Made by a program: the position numbers and the translations under genes. From assembly GCF_015207395.1 (NCBI RefSeq), contig NZ_JADEWX010000003.1, positions 62,001 through 126,000 on the forward strand: 64,000 nt of DNA, written 5' to 3'. This document shows, one piece after another, positions 35,518-44,452 of the stretch (positions are counted from its first letter, which is position 1; each line of letters opens with the position of its first letter). The notes under the pieces were generated by a model, which was not told the origin of the DNA, ran no database searches, and saw only the letters and a program-made list of their open reading frames with translations. The DNA comes from Nodosilinea sp. LEGE 07088. Its GTDB lineage: Bacteria; Cyanobacteriota; Cyanobacteriia; Phormidesmidales; Phormidesmidaceae.

Positions 35518-36819
35518 CTACGGGGGTGGGCTCAACCCAGCGACGACCGAGTATATGGCCCCAGTGATCTGTCGGAGCTGGTCGGGCTCAATAATGTAGG
35601 GGGGCATGGTGTAAATCAACCGGCCAAAGGGGCGCAACCATACGCCTTTGGCTACAAACTGAGGCTGCACCACCGCCATATCCACCGGCTCGTGGAGTTC
35701 AATCACCCCGATCGCCCCCAACACCCGCACCTCCTTTACCGCTGGCAGCTCGCGACAGGGGGCCAGTTCTTGCTTCAGCTGGGCTTCAATGGCCGATATT
35801 TTGGCGGCCCAGTCGTAGCTGGCCAAGATATTTAAATTCTCCAGGGCCACAGCGCAGGCCAGCGGGTTTCCCATAAAGGTTGGCCCATGCATGAAGACAC
35901 CGGCTTCCCCTTGGGCAAAAGTTTCGCTGATGTGGCAAGTGGTTAAAGTGGCTGCCAGCGACATAAAACCGCCAGTGAGCGCCTTGCCCAGGCAGAGAAT
36001 ATCGGGGCCGATATCGGCGTATTCGCAGGCGAAGAGTTTGCCGGTGCGACCAAAGCCCGTGGCAATTTCATCTAGGATTAACAGCACCCCGTACTGGTCG
36101 CAAAGCTGCCGCGCCCGCCGTACATACTCGGGGCTATAGCAGCGCATGCCCCCGGCTCCCTGTACCACAGGCTCAAAAATGGCGGCGGCAATCTCACCCT
36201 GGTGGCGCTCTAAGATGGCCGCGAAGCTGGCGATATCGCGCTCCTGCCACACTCCCCCAAAGGGAATTTGCGGCGCATCGGCAAAGTACTGCTCGACCAG
36301 ACTGTGGCGAAACAGGTGGTGCATCCCGTTGACCGGGTCGCACACTGCCATGGCCGCAAAGGTGTCGCCGTGGTAGCCGTGGCGAATGGTGAGAAAGTGC
36401 TGTTTCTGCGGCTCACCCCGGTTGTGCCAGTGCTGAATTGCCAGCTTCATAGCCACTTCCACCGCCACCGACCCCGAATCGCAAAAAAACACTTGCTGTA
36501 GCGGCTCGGGCGTCAGCTGCACTAGCTTTTGGGCCAGCTGCACCGCAGGCTGGTGGGTTAGCCCGCCGAACATAACGTGGCTCATGCGCCCCATCTGGGC
36601 CTGGGCCGCCTGGTTGAGCCGGGGGTGGTTGTAGCCATGAATGCAGGTCCACCACGACGACATGCCATCGACCAACCGCTCCCCTGTTTCTAACTCCAGG
36701 TGAACGCCCTGGGCCGATCGCACGGCAAATACTGGCCCAGTATTGGGCATCGGGGCGTAGGGATGCCACACATGGCGGCGATCTAGCGCCAGCAATTGAT
36801 CTGTCGGCAACATATCCAT
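35518..36819 (-). CDS. bioA: Adenosylmethionine-8-amino-7-oxononanoate aminotransferase
   Basis: A 433-aa class III PLP aminotransferase. N-terminal HVWHPYAPMPN and MSSWWTCIHGYNHP are typical of BioA. The PLP region has LILDEIATGFGRTGKLFACE, and the lysine is in DILCLGKALTGGFMSL. MHGPTFMGNPLACA is a further BioA match. It converts 7-keto-8-aminopelargonate to 7,8-diaminopelargonate in biotin synthesis with SAM as amino donor. No other bio gene is nearby. The ATG at 36813 two codons downstream is an alternative. Confidence 0.92.
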   Translation of the reverse strand: MDMLPTDQLLALDRRHVWHPYAPMPNTGPVFAVRSAQGVHLELETGERLVDGMSSWWTCIHGYNHPRLNQAAQAQMGRMSHVMFGGLTHQPAVQLAQKLVQLTPEPLQQVFFCDSGSVAVEVAMKLAIQHWHNRGEPQKQHFLTIRHGYHGDTFAAMAVCDPVNGMHHLFRHSLVEQYFADAPQIPFGGVWQERDIASFAAILERHQGEIAAAIFEPVVQGAGGMRCYSPEYVRRARQLCDQYGVLLILDEIATGFGRTGKLFACEYADIGPDILCLGKALTGGFMSLAATLTTCHISETFAQGEAGVFMHGPTFMGNPLACAVALENLNILASYDWAAKISAIEAQLKQELAPCRELPAVKEVRVLGAIGVIELHEPVDMAVVQPQFVAKGVWLRPFGRLIYTMPPYIIEPDQLRQITGAIYSVVAGLSPPP

Positions 36820-36866
36820 AATTACTAGGGTGCATCCGCGCAGCGATGCACTGCTCTGGGGAGAAT

Positions 36867-37721
36867 CTAGCCCAGAAATTTGTTCACGTAGCCCAGATAG
36901 GTATCGGGGTCTTCGAGCATGGGAAAGTGCCCCGTATTTTTCACTAAGGCATATTCAATTTTAGGGTTCAAGTCGGCGGCTGCACGCCCCAACTCAGCCG
37001 GAGTAATCTGGTCAAATTCCCCCGACACTAGCAGGGTGGGCACCGCAATCTTGGCGAATTCGACCGGCATCACCTCTGTGGCCTGTTTGCTCACCGAGGT
37101 AAAAATGGTGCCCAGGGCTGTGGCGTAGTCGGCATTCAAGAAATCTTCCAGGAACGCCGCCTTCTCAGCGGCAGGTATAGGCCGCTTGAGAAAGCGGGCC
37201 ATAAAAAAGCGCGGTGCCAGTGGAATTTGCCCCAGCCACTTAGGCCGCAACTTCACCACGTAGCCACCAAACCTGTAGAAGGTTTCAAAGGCGGCTTTGT
37301 CGTATTCAAAAATGCCGTTACAGGTGAGAATGGCGCGATCGCACCGTTCCCTATACTGGTTCAAAAAGTACACTGCCACCGACGCCCCCATCGAGTGAGC
37401 ATTGATAGACACCTGCGGCAAATTCAGCGCATCCAGCAGCGCCGCCAGGTCATCGGCATAGGTGTCGAGCTCATAGCCCCGCGCCGCCATCTCATCCTGC
37501 TGTTCTGGAGCAATGGTCGATCGCCCAAAGCCGCGCATGTCATACAGTAGGCAGTCGTAGCGATCGCTCAGCGCCATCGCCGTGCTCTGCCAGTAGCGGG
37601 CCGATCCGGCCCAGCCGTGGATAAATACCATCACCGGCCTAGTCGCAGCTGAATCACGCGGCGTCTCGGTACCGATCCACTCATAATAGTGGTTGACTTG
37701 GTTAATTTCGAGATAGGCCAT
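36867..37721 (-). CDS. Alpha/beta hydrolase
   Basis: A 284-aa alpha/beta-hydrolase fold enzyme. Oxyanion-hole region VMVFIHGWAGSARYWQ; nucleophile elbow INAHSMGASVAVYF (Ser near residue 113), with the final His in KNTGHFPMLEDPDTY and an acid in LLVSGEFDQITPAEL. The substrate is unknown. Its start is 2 bp after the clpX stop, so translation is probably coupled and the gene belongs to the clpX transcript. Confidence 0.85.
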   Translation of the reverse strand: MAYLEINQVNHYYEWIGTETPRDSAATRPVMVFIHGWAGSARYWQSTAMALSDRYDCLLYDMRGFGRSTIAPEQQDEMAARGYELDTYADDLAALLDALNLPQVSINAHSMGASVAVYFLNQYRERCDRAILTCNGIFEYDKAAFETFYRFGGYVVKLRPKWLGQIPLAPRFFMARFLKRPIPAAEKAAFLEDFLNADYATALGTIFTSVSKQATEVMPVEFAKIAVPTLLVSGEFDQITPAELGRAAADLNPKIEYALVKNTGHFPMLEDPDTYLGYVNKFLG

Positions 37722-37723
37722 GG

Positions 37724-39064
37724 CTAAGCAGACTCAGGCTTAGGCATAGACGACGGGTGTACCAGCAGATCTGCGGTTGAGCGCTGCTCAACCATCTCTC
37801 GGGTAATCGCACAACGCTTGAGATCTTTGCGCGAGGGCAGCTCATACATAATGTCGAGCATGAGCTCCTCAATGATGCCCCGTAGAGCCCTGGCCCCAGT
37901 CTTGCGGCGGTAGGCTTCCCGAGCGATCGCCCGGAGGGCATCCGACTTAAACTCCAGCTGCACATTGTCCATCCGCATCAGCTTCTGGAACTGTTTCACC
38001 AGGGCATTTTTAGGCTCAGTCAGAATCGCCATCAGCGATTCCTCATCTAGGGGCTCTAGCACTGACGTCGCCGGAATCCGACCAATAAACTCAGGAATCA
38101 GCCCAAACTTGACCAGGTCGTCGGGTTCTAAATGGCGCAGCACATCGGCGGTGCGCTTTTCGCGCGAGAACTGACCTTCGCCCGGCTGCACAAAGCCAAT
38201 CGACTTTTTGCCAATCCGCTGCTCAACAATTTTTTCCAGCCCAACAAAAGCGCCGCCGCAGATAAACAAGATATTGCTGGTATCGATCTGAATACAGTCC
38301 TGGTAGGGGTGCTTGCGACCACCCTGGGGAGGCACATTGGCCACCGTACCTTCCAGCATCTTCAGCAACGCCTGCTGAACGCCCTCCCCCGAGACATCGC
38401 GAGTAATCGAAGGATTTTCGCTCTTGCGGGCAATCTTGTCGATTTCATCGATATAGATAATGCCGCGCTGGGCCTCTTCCACATCTAGGTCGGCCACCTG
38501 CAGCAGCCGCAGCAGAATATTTTCGACATCCTCGCCGACGTAGCCGGCCTCAGTCAGGGTGGTGGCATCGGCCACTGCAAAGGGCACATCTAGAATGCGA
38601 GCCAGGGTCTGGGCCAGCAAGGTCTTACCGCAGCCCGTGGGGCCGATCAGCAGAATGTTGGACTTTTGCAGCTCAATGACATCCTCCGGGGCCTCGCCTT
38701 CATCGCCCTGGAGATAGCTCAGGCGCTTGTAGTGGTTATAGACAGCCACCGACAGCACCTTCTTGGCCTCATTTTGGCCAATCACATGCTCATCTAGATA
38801 GGTTTTGATTTCTCGCGGCTTGGGAATCTGGTTGAGGGCAATGGCTGGAGCCGTTCTCGGTCGATCGCCCGGAGGTGTTTCCCGACGCGGTACCGGCTGT
38901 GCGATCGCGGTACCCGAGTCAAACAGCTCTTCGTCTAAAATCTCATTGCATAGGTCAACGCACTCGTCACAGATGTAGACCCCCGGCCCCGCAATTAGCT
39001 TGCGCACCTGCTCTTGAGATTTGCCGCAAAACGAGCACTTCAAATGGGAGTCGTACTTAGACAT
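37724..39064 (-). CDS. clpX: ATP-dependent Clp protease ATP-binding subunit ClpX
   Basis: A 446-aa AAA+ unfoldase. N-terminal zinc-binding domain with C10, C13, C32 and C35 (LKCSFCGK...[10 protein letters not shown]). Walker A is [15 protein letters not shown] and Walker [12 protein letters not shown]; the pore loop region [14 protein letters not shown] and the sensor part [15 protein letters not shown] are intact. It feeds unfolded proteins to ClpP. The gene starts 9 bp after the clpP stop. The order tig-clpP-clpX, facing asd-dapA-rnj, is one I know from other cyanobacteria. Confidence 0.97.
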   Translation of the reverse strand: MSKYDSHLKCSFCGKSQEQVRKLIAGPGVYICDECVDLCNEILDEELFDSGTAIAQPVPRRETPPGDRPRTAPAIALNQIPKPREIKTYLDEHVIGQNEAKKVLSVAVYNHYKRLSYLQGDEGEAPEDVIELQKSNILLIGPTGCGKTLLAQTLARILDVPFAVADATTLTEAGYVGEDVENILLRLLQVADLDVEEAQRGIIYIDEIDKIARKSENPSITRDVSGEGVQQALLKMLEGTVANVPPQGGRKHPYQDCIQIDTSNILFICGGAFVGLEKIVEQRIGKKSIGFVQPGEGQFSREKRTADVLRHLEPDDLVKFGLIPEFIGRIPATSVLEPLDEESLMAILTEPKNALVKQFQKLMRMDNVQLEFKSDALRAIAREAYRRKTGARALRGIIEELMLDIMYELPSRKDLKRCAITREMVEQRSTADLLVHPSSMPKPESA

Positions 39065-39073
39065 AAAATGACC

Positions 39074-39751
39074 CTAGTTTAGTCCAGTCATCGTGGCAAC
39101 AGCAGCGAGCGATTGCTGCTCTACAACGTCGTCAATGATGCCGTAATTCTTGGCTTCTGCCGCTGACATATAAAAATCACGCTCGGTATCAGCCTCAATC
39201 CGCTCCATGGGTTGCCCGGTATGGTGGGCAATTAGCTCATTGAGACGGCTCTTGTGGTAAAGAATTTCACGTGCCTGAATTTCGATGTCCACGGCTTGTC
39301 CCTGGGCACCCCCCAGAGGCTGGTGAATCATGATGCGAGAACTCGGCAGCGATAGGCGCTTACCCTTAGCACCGGCACAGAGCAAAAACGCCCCCATGCT
39401 AGCGGCCAGGCCAAAGCAGATGGTCACCACGTCGGGGCGAATTTGCTGCATGGTGTCATAGATAGCCATGCCAGCCGTAACCGAGCCACCAGGAGAGTTG
39501 ATGTACAGCTGCACGTCTTTTTCAGGTTCCTCGGCATCTAGGTAGAGCAGCTGGGCCACAATTGAATCGGCTACATCATCCATCACCGGCGTGCCCAAAA
39601 ACACAATCCGCTCCCGTAGCAGGCGCGAATAGATGTCAAAGGCACGCTCCCCGCGGCCTGACTGCTCAACCACAACAGGCAACATGCTGCGAACCTGGCT
39701 AGCGTCACTCAAGCTCAAAATAGGACTATTCAAGGGGTTCGATGCAATCAT
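39074..39751 (-). CDS. clpP: ATP-dependent Clp protease proteolytic subunit ClpP
   Basis: A 225-aa serine peptidase. Catalytic Ser118 in [14 protein letters not shown], His143 in [14 protein letters not shown], with Asp in the following helix region. Cyanobacteria have several ClpP paralogues; the linkage to clpX and tig suggests the ClpX-partnering one. The ATG at 39751 gives a 28-residue N-terminal leader before the conserved [16 protein letters not shown], normal for ClpP processing. Confidence 0.96.
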   Translation of the reverse strand: MIASNPLNSPILSLSDASQVRSMLPVVVEQSGRGERAFDIYSRLLRERIVFLGTPVMDDVADSIVAQLLYLDAEEPEKDVQLYINSPGGSVTAGMAIYDTMQQIRPDVVTICFGLAASMGAFLLCAGAKGKRLSLPSSRIMIHQPLGGAQGQAVDIEIQAREILYHKSRLNELIAHHTGQPMERIEADTERDFYMSAAEAKNYGIIDDVVEQQSLAAVATMTGLN

Positions 39752-39981
39752 AGTAGGTTTGTGCGAGATTTCAAGGGTTGAAGAGATGGTTTTATCAGCA
39801 AATTGCAGGGCGTCATATTATCCAGGCCAGTTAACCACGATCGGATGCGCGGGGAGGTCGTATCAGCCTGCTCGTGAACCGATCGCTAACCTACTCGATA
39901 TTATGCCCCAAAACTTTAGGTTCACGGGGTAAGCCCATCAATGGTGCGCAGCTATGCCGATAAAACTGAGCCATGGGAGAG

Positions 39982-41517
39982 TTAACTATCTTCAGCAGAC
40001 GGATTGCCTTTAGCCTTCGATTTTGGGGTTGGAGCAGGGGCCTCGGCTGCCTCAACCTCAGCTTCCTCAACCTCGGTTGCCTCAACTTCGGTTGCCTCAA
40101 CTTCAACGGTGTCAGCCCCGGCAGAGGTCTCGACCGCAGCGGCCGCTGCGTCCACGGCCGCAGCTGGGTCTAATGCGGCCTCTGCTTCATCTGCTTGCAA
40201 AGTCCCTTCGGGCACCAACTCGATAGTATTGGCCTCCTCAAGCCAGGCCAATATTTTCTCCTGTAGCAGCTCTTCGGTCAGCACCTGGCGCAGGCGATCG
40301 GGGTCAACTTGGCTGGGATCTTCGACCTCAGCCATCGCCTCTTTAATTTTTTCCTCCAGCACTGATGCTTCAATTTTGATACCCTCCTGCTTAGCCACTT
40401 CGCCCAGGGCTAGGGTACGACGCAGGCGATCGATCGCTTCCGGACGAGTGCGCTGGCGCATGCCATCAATCAGCTCACGGGTCAGCATTTTGTTGACATC
40501 AATGCCCTGGCGGCTGAGCTGCATAATGGTTTGGGTGAGTAAAAAGTCCACCTCTTTTTGCACCAGCGTGTTGGGAATTTCAGCCTCCAAATGCTCTACA
40601 AGCGCTTCGATCAGCGCTGCATCTTTATTGGCTTTTGTCTTCTCGGCGGCCTCTGCGTCAAACCGCTCTTTAAGAGATGCTTGCAGTTCAGCAATGGTCT
40701 CAAACTCACTGATTTCCTGGGCAAACTCGTCGTCTAGATCAGGCAGTTCCTTTTCCTTAATCTCTTTCAGGGTGATAGAGAAAACCGCTGGCTTACCAGC
40801 TAGTTCGGCCTGAGTATAGTCGTCTGGGAAGGGAACCTCAACATCTTTCGCCTCATCCAGTGCCATACCGATAATGCCTTCCACAAAGCCGGGGATAAAC
40901 CGACCTTCCTCCAGCTCCACCTGAAAGTCAGTACCTGAACCACCCTGAAATTCTTCAAACTCGCCGCTTTCAGACTGCACCTTGCCGACGAAATCGATCA
41001 CGGCTACGTCACCAGCTTGGGCTGGGCGATCCTCAATCGGTACCAGGGTGGCCATGTTGTTTTGATACTGTCCCAGGGTACTTTCGACCCGGTTGGGGTC
41101 GGGCAAGATTTCTTCAGCCTGAACTGAGAAACCCGTGTAAGTTTTGAGGGTGACCCGAGGGGGCACGTCAACCGACGCTTGGATGGTAATCGGCTGACCG
41201 GGCTCGTACTGGCTGACCAGATCCTCAAAGGAACTCTTCAGCTGATAGTTGCCGATGGCATCAATCTCTTCCTGTTTGATTGCCTTGTCTACGGCATTCT
41301 GTACCAGCTCCTCAAGGACTGTTGCCTTAAATTGAGACACGCCAACGCGCTGCAAAAAAACTTGCCGAGGCACCTTGCCCTTGCGAAACCCCGGTATGTT
41401 TGCCGTCCGCATCAACTTAGTCAACACTTGGTCGTAAGTTTTTTGAGACAGATCGGCGGGAACTTCAATTTCCAGCCCTACCTGGCTGTCGGGCAGTACT
41501 TCCTGGGTAACTTTCAT
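39982..41517 (-). CDS. tig: Trigger factor
   Basis: A 511-aa chaperone and prolyl isomerase. The start is set at 41517 (MKVTQEVLPDSQVGLEIEVP). The ribosome-binding motif is IPGFRKGKVPRQVF near residue 45; the FKBP-like domain has DVAVIDFVGKVQSESGEFEEF; the helical chaperone arms fill residues about 250-440. The tail (last ~70 residues) is an Ala/Glu/Thr repeat (VEVEATEVEATEVEEAEVEA) ending in Pro/Lys. Such acidic tails vary among cyanobacterial trigger factors. It binds nascent chains at the ribosome exit. It is first of the tig-clpP-clpX block, separated from clpP by 230 bp. Confidence 0.95.
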   Translation of the reverse strand: MKVTQEVLPDSQVGLEIEVPADLSQKTYDQVLTKLMRTANIPGFRKGKVPRQVFLQRVGVSQFKATVLEELVQNAVDKAIKQEEIDAIGNYQLKSSFEDLVSQYEPGQPITIQASVDVPPRVTLKTYTGFSVQAEEILPDPNRVESTLGQYQNNMATLVPIEDRPAQAGDVAVIDFVGKVQSESGEFEEFQGGSGTDFQVELEEGRFIPGFVEGIIGMALDEAKDVEVPFPDDYTQAELAGKPAVFSITLKEIKEKELPDLDDEFAQEISEFETIAELQASLKERFDAEAAEKTKANKDAALIEALVEHLEAEIPNTLVQKEVDFLLTQTIMQLSRQGIDVNKMLTRELIDGMRQRTRPEAIDRLRRTLALGEVAKQEGIKIEASVLEEKIKEAMAEVEDPSQVDPDRLRQVLTEELLQEKILAWLEEANTIELVPEGTLQADEAEAALDPAAAVDAAAAAVETSAGADTVEVEATEVEATEVEEAEVEAAEAPAPTPKSKAKGNPSAEDS

Positions 41518-41900
41518 GGGGCCTTTTGCTAAAACTAGACGGCGGCTGCGCATACTCCAAACCAAGCAGAGACAGTTCTAGGGGGTATGCAGAAAAGCAG
41601 CAGAGCAACACTACAGGCTGGTTGCCGGCCATTCCCAAACCCTTCCTAACGAACCCTTCCCTAGAGAACTTTTGGCGCAATTAATAAGCATACTCTATCG
41701 CTACGGCTTGGCGTTACGGCTTGGTGGCCATTCCTTGGTTTTAGTCCATAATCCTGAGGCTGTAGACCTTGTTTTTGGGGCGTAACGCGATCAGCAAGGC
41801 CCGCCCAGCGGGTTCTTTATTATTCCGTCAGGAGTGCCTGAGGTGAAATGTTAGTATCGGTTAATGCTGTTAAAGACTGTACGTAGGTTGAGGTAGTGCC
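41518..41900. promoter_or_regulatory. Divergent tig/asd intergenic region
   Basis: 383 bp between the tig start (minus) and the asd start (plus); it must carry both promoters. I see no good -35/-10 pair. A weak hairpin CCCGC-CCA-GCGGG followed by TTCTTTATTATT lies at 41800-41824; read toward asd it resembles an early terminator or attenuator, but the 5-bp stem is marginal. The near-direct repeat TACGGCTTGG occurs twice around 41702-41725. Confidence 0.35.
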
Positions 41901-42929
41901 GTGCCGAATGGGTTGAGAGTTGCGGTCATGGGGGCGACTGGGGCCGTAGGGGCAGAGATTTTGGCGCTGTTAGATCAGCGAGCGTTTCCCCTCAAAGACC
42001 TAACTTTGTTGGCCTCGCCTCGATCCGCAGGCACTACCTTAACCTTTAAGGGCGAACAGATCCCCGTTCAGGCCATCGGCCCTGACTCCTTCAACAATAT
42101 TGATCTGGTGCTGGCGTCGGCCGGTGGTTCGGTTTCGTTGAAGTGGTTGCCCAAGGCCGTGGCGGCGGGGGCTGTCTGTATCGATAACTCCAGCGCTTAC
42201 CGCATGGAGCCCACTGTGCCGCTGGTTGTGCCTGAGGTCAATCCCGAAGCGGCTCAACACCACCAGGGCATTATTGCCAACCCCAACTGCACCACCATTC
42301 TCATGGCCTTAGCGCTATGGCCCCTACACCAGGTGCAGCCGATCCAGCGACTGGTGGTGGCTACTTATCAATCGGCTAGCGGGGCTGGGGCCCGGGCGAT
42401 GGAAGAGGTCAAGCAGCAGGCTCGCGCCATCCTGGCCGGAGAAGACCCCGTGGCAGAGTTGTTTCCCTATCCCCTAGCCTTCAACCTATTCCCCCACAAT
42501 TCTCCGCTCAACGAGCAGGGCTACTGCCAGGAAGAGATGAAGATGGTCAATGAAACCCGCAAAATTTTTGCTGCGCCGGATCTGAAAGTTTCAGCTACCT
42601 GTGTGAGGGTTCCCGTACTGCGGGCTCACTCTGAAGCGGTTAATATTGAGTTTGCTACACCCTTTTCCCCATCGGTGGCCAAGGCATTACTGGCCCGGGC
42701 CCCGGGGGTTAAACTGGTTGAAGATTGGGGGCGTAACTATTTTCCGATGCCTTTGGAGGCCAGCGGCCAAGATGATGTGCTGGTAGGGCGCATTCGCCAG
42801 GATATTTCTCACCCCAATGGGCTCGAACTATGGCTGAGTGGTGACCAGATCCGCAAGGGGGCTGCTCTCAACGCGGTTCAAATTGCGGAGCTGCTGCTGG
42901 TGCCCCAGGCTGTCGGGGTAGGGCTTTAA
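41901..42929 (+). CDS. asd: Aspartate-semialdehyde dehydrogenase
   Basis: A 342-aa enzyme that reduces aspartyl phosphate to aspartate semialdehyde, the branch point to lysine/diaminopimelate, threonine and methionine. The start is a GTG (MPNGLRVAVMGATGAVGAEI), with AGG about 8 bases upstream. The NADP-binding GATGAVG motif and catalytic Cys in ANPNCTTILMALALWPLH are present. The His/Arg region CVRVPVLRAHSEAVN is also intact. dapA follows 192 bp downstream, which gives two successive steps of the same pathway. Confidence 0.95.
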   Translation: MPNGLRVAVMGATGAVGAEILALLDQRAFPLKDLTLLASPRSAGTTLTFKGEQIPVQAIGPDSFNNIDLVLASAGGSVSLKWLPKAVAAGAVCIDNSSAYRMEPTVPLVVPEVNPEAAQHHQGIIANPNCTTILMALALWPLHQVQPIQRLVVATYQSASGAGARAMEEVKQQARAILAGEDPVAELFPYPLAFNLFPHNSPLNEQGYCQEEMKMVNETRKIFAAPDLKVSATCVRVPVLRAHSEAVNIEFATPFSPSVAKALLARAPGVKLVEDWGRNYFPMPLEASGQDDVLVGRIRQDISHPNGLELWLSGDQIRKGAALNAVQIAELLLVPQAVGVGL

Positions 42930-43076
42930 AAGGACTGGTCGAGGATGAAGCAGCCGAAGACAGGCAGGGTACCTTATATTACTGCGCTATAGTCTTCCCC
43001 CCGTGGTAGGGGTTAGGTTGGGCGGTATATGCCTCGATAATCTTCTGGGGGATCTGCCTGCTAGGGGCGAACTTGG

Positions 43077-43082
43077 TATAAT
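43077..43082 (+). promoter_or_regulatory. Putative -10 element of dapA
   Basis: A perfect TATAAT 40 bp upstream of the dapA GTG start. No good -35 at 16-18 bp spacing, so an activator-dependent or extended promoter would be needed. This suggests that dapA has its own promoter besides any read-through from asd. Confidence 0.45.
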
Positions 43083-43121
43083 CGCAGAGTCATTTAGTTT
43101 TGTAGGACTTAAGGCATTCGG

Positions 43122-44027
43122 GTGACATATTTTGGCAAAGTGTTAACGGCAATGGTGACGCCATTTTCTAAGGATGGCTCTGTCGATTATGCTGTGGCCG
43201 AGCGCCTAGCCGACTATCTAATTACCCATGGCAGTGATGGTTTGGTGGTGTGTGGTACTACCGGTGAGTCGCCTACGCTCAGCTGGGAGGAGGAGTATCA
43301 GCTCTATAAGACTGTGCGTGAGGCGGTGGCTGGGCGTGGTAAGGTGCTGGCTGGTACTGGTTCTAATTCTACGTCAGAGGCAATTGAGGCGACCCGTCAT
43401 GCTTACGACCTAGGAATAGATGGGTCTTTACAGGTTGTGCCCTACTACAACAAGCCTTCCCAGGCGGGGCTTTATCAGCACTTTAGCCAGATTGCAGCGG
43501 CGGTGCCTGACCTGCCGATTATGCTCTACAACATTCCAGGGCGTACAGGCTGTGCTTTAGCGGTAGATACCATTGCCCGTCTGGCAGAAATATCGAATAT
43601 AGTGGCTATTAAGGAGGCTAGTGGAAGTTTAGACCAAGCCAGTCAGATTCGATACCATACTCCCGCTGAGTTTGGTATTTATTCTGGAGATGATTCATTA
43701 ACGCTGCCAGTGCTTGCCGTCGGCGGCTGCGGGGTGGTTAGTGTTGCCAGCCACCTGGTTGGCCTTCAAATTCAAAAGATGGTGCAGGCCTATGAAGCCG
43801 GAGAGACCCGGTTGGCCACCGAGATACATTTGCAGCTGTTGCCTTTATTTAAGGTGCTGTTTGTTGCTACCAATCCGGTTCCGCTCAAGGTGGCGTTAAC
43901 CCAGCAGGGGTGGGCTGTGGGTGCTGTGCGATCGCCTCTATGCATGCCCGATGAATCTACTAGTCTTGCTATTTCAGATGTGCTTCAGAAACTCTCTGAT
44001 CAGGGTGTTTTAGCTCAAAGGGTATAG
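43122..44027 (+). CDS. dapA: 4-hydroxy-tetrahydrodipicolinate synthase
   Basis: A 301-aa TIM-barrel aldolase that condenses pyruvate with aspartate semialdehyde. It starts at a GTG ([19 protein letters not shown]). The [10 protein letters not shown] substrate loop, catalytic Tyr in [12 protein letters not shown] and Schiff-base Lys in [12 protein letters not shown] are all present. Its product feeds lysine and peptidoglycan diaminopimelate. The order asd-dapA-rnj is familiar from other cyanobacteria such as Synechocystis. Confidence 0.96.
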   Translation: MTYFGKVLTAMVTPFSKDGSVDYAVAERLADYLITHGSDGLVVCGTTGESPTLSWEEEYQLYKTVREAVAGRGKVLAGTGSNSTSEAIEATRHAYDLGIDGSLQVVPYYNKPSQAGLYQHFSQIAAAVPDLPIMLYNIPGRTGCALAVDTIARLAEISNIVAIKEASGSLDQASQIRYHTPAEFGIYSGDDSLTLPVLAVGGCGVVSVASHLVGLQIQKMVQAYEAGETRLATEIHLQLLPLFKVLFVATNPVPLKVALTQQGWAVGAVRSPLCMPDESTSLAISDVLQKLSDQGVLAQRV

Positions 44028-44452
44028 GGTGCTGAGGCGGCTAGCAGCGATCTAGAGAGCATAGCGCCGCGTTCTGAACTGACAACCCCGGATTCCTCGA
44101 TCTGGATCTTTTAAGACAGGCCGATAACTGCCCCCTAGTTTTCTGACAACTAAATAGCCCGTTTATCCTTTATTCCTGTGTGACCGTTATCTATGGATCT
44201 ATCTGTATTGTCTATGGCCCTCGCTGCTCGCTCTGTCGATGCCGTGACCTTGACTTGGGTTTCAATTTTTGCTGCTGCTGCTACCGACGGCTAGGGCCTT
44301 AACTGTGCTGCCTATCTCTGTGCCAGCTGGTGGGCCTGTTGAGCCCTCCTGCACTTACCGAATACTGGCCATAGGTTGGCGTTAGGCGCTATCTGTTTGT
44401 TTCTTTTCCAACTTTCAAGTTTCCAAACGATTGTTTACTGACGAGACTGTTT
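44028..44452 (+). promoter_or_regulatory. dapA-rnj intergenic leader
   Basis: 425 bp, long for a gap inside a conserved block. It contains a 33-codon ORF at 44193-44294 (MDLSVLSMALAARSVDAVTL and on) that could be a leader peptide; I saw no ribosome binding site of note and do not call it a gene. The remainder is probably the RNase J promoter and 5' leader. No terminator-like hairpin was found after dapA. Confidence 0.35.
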
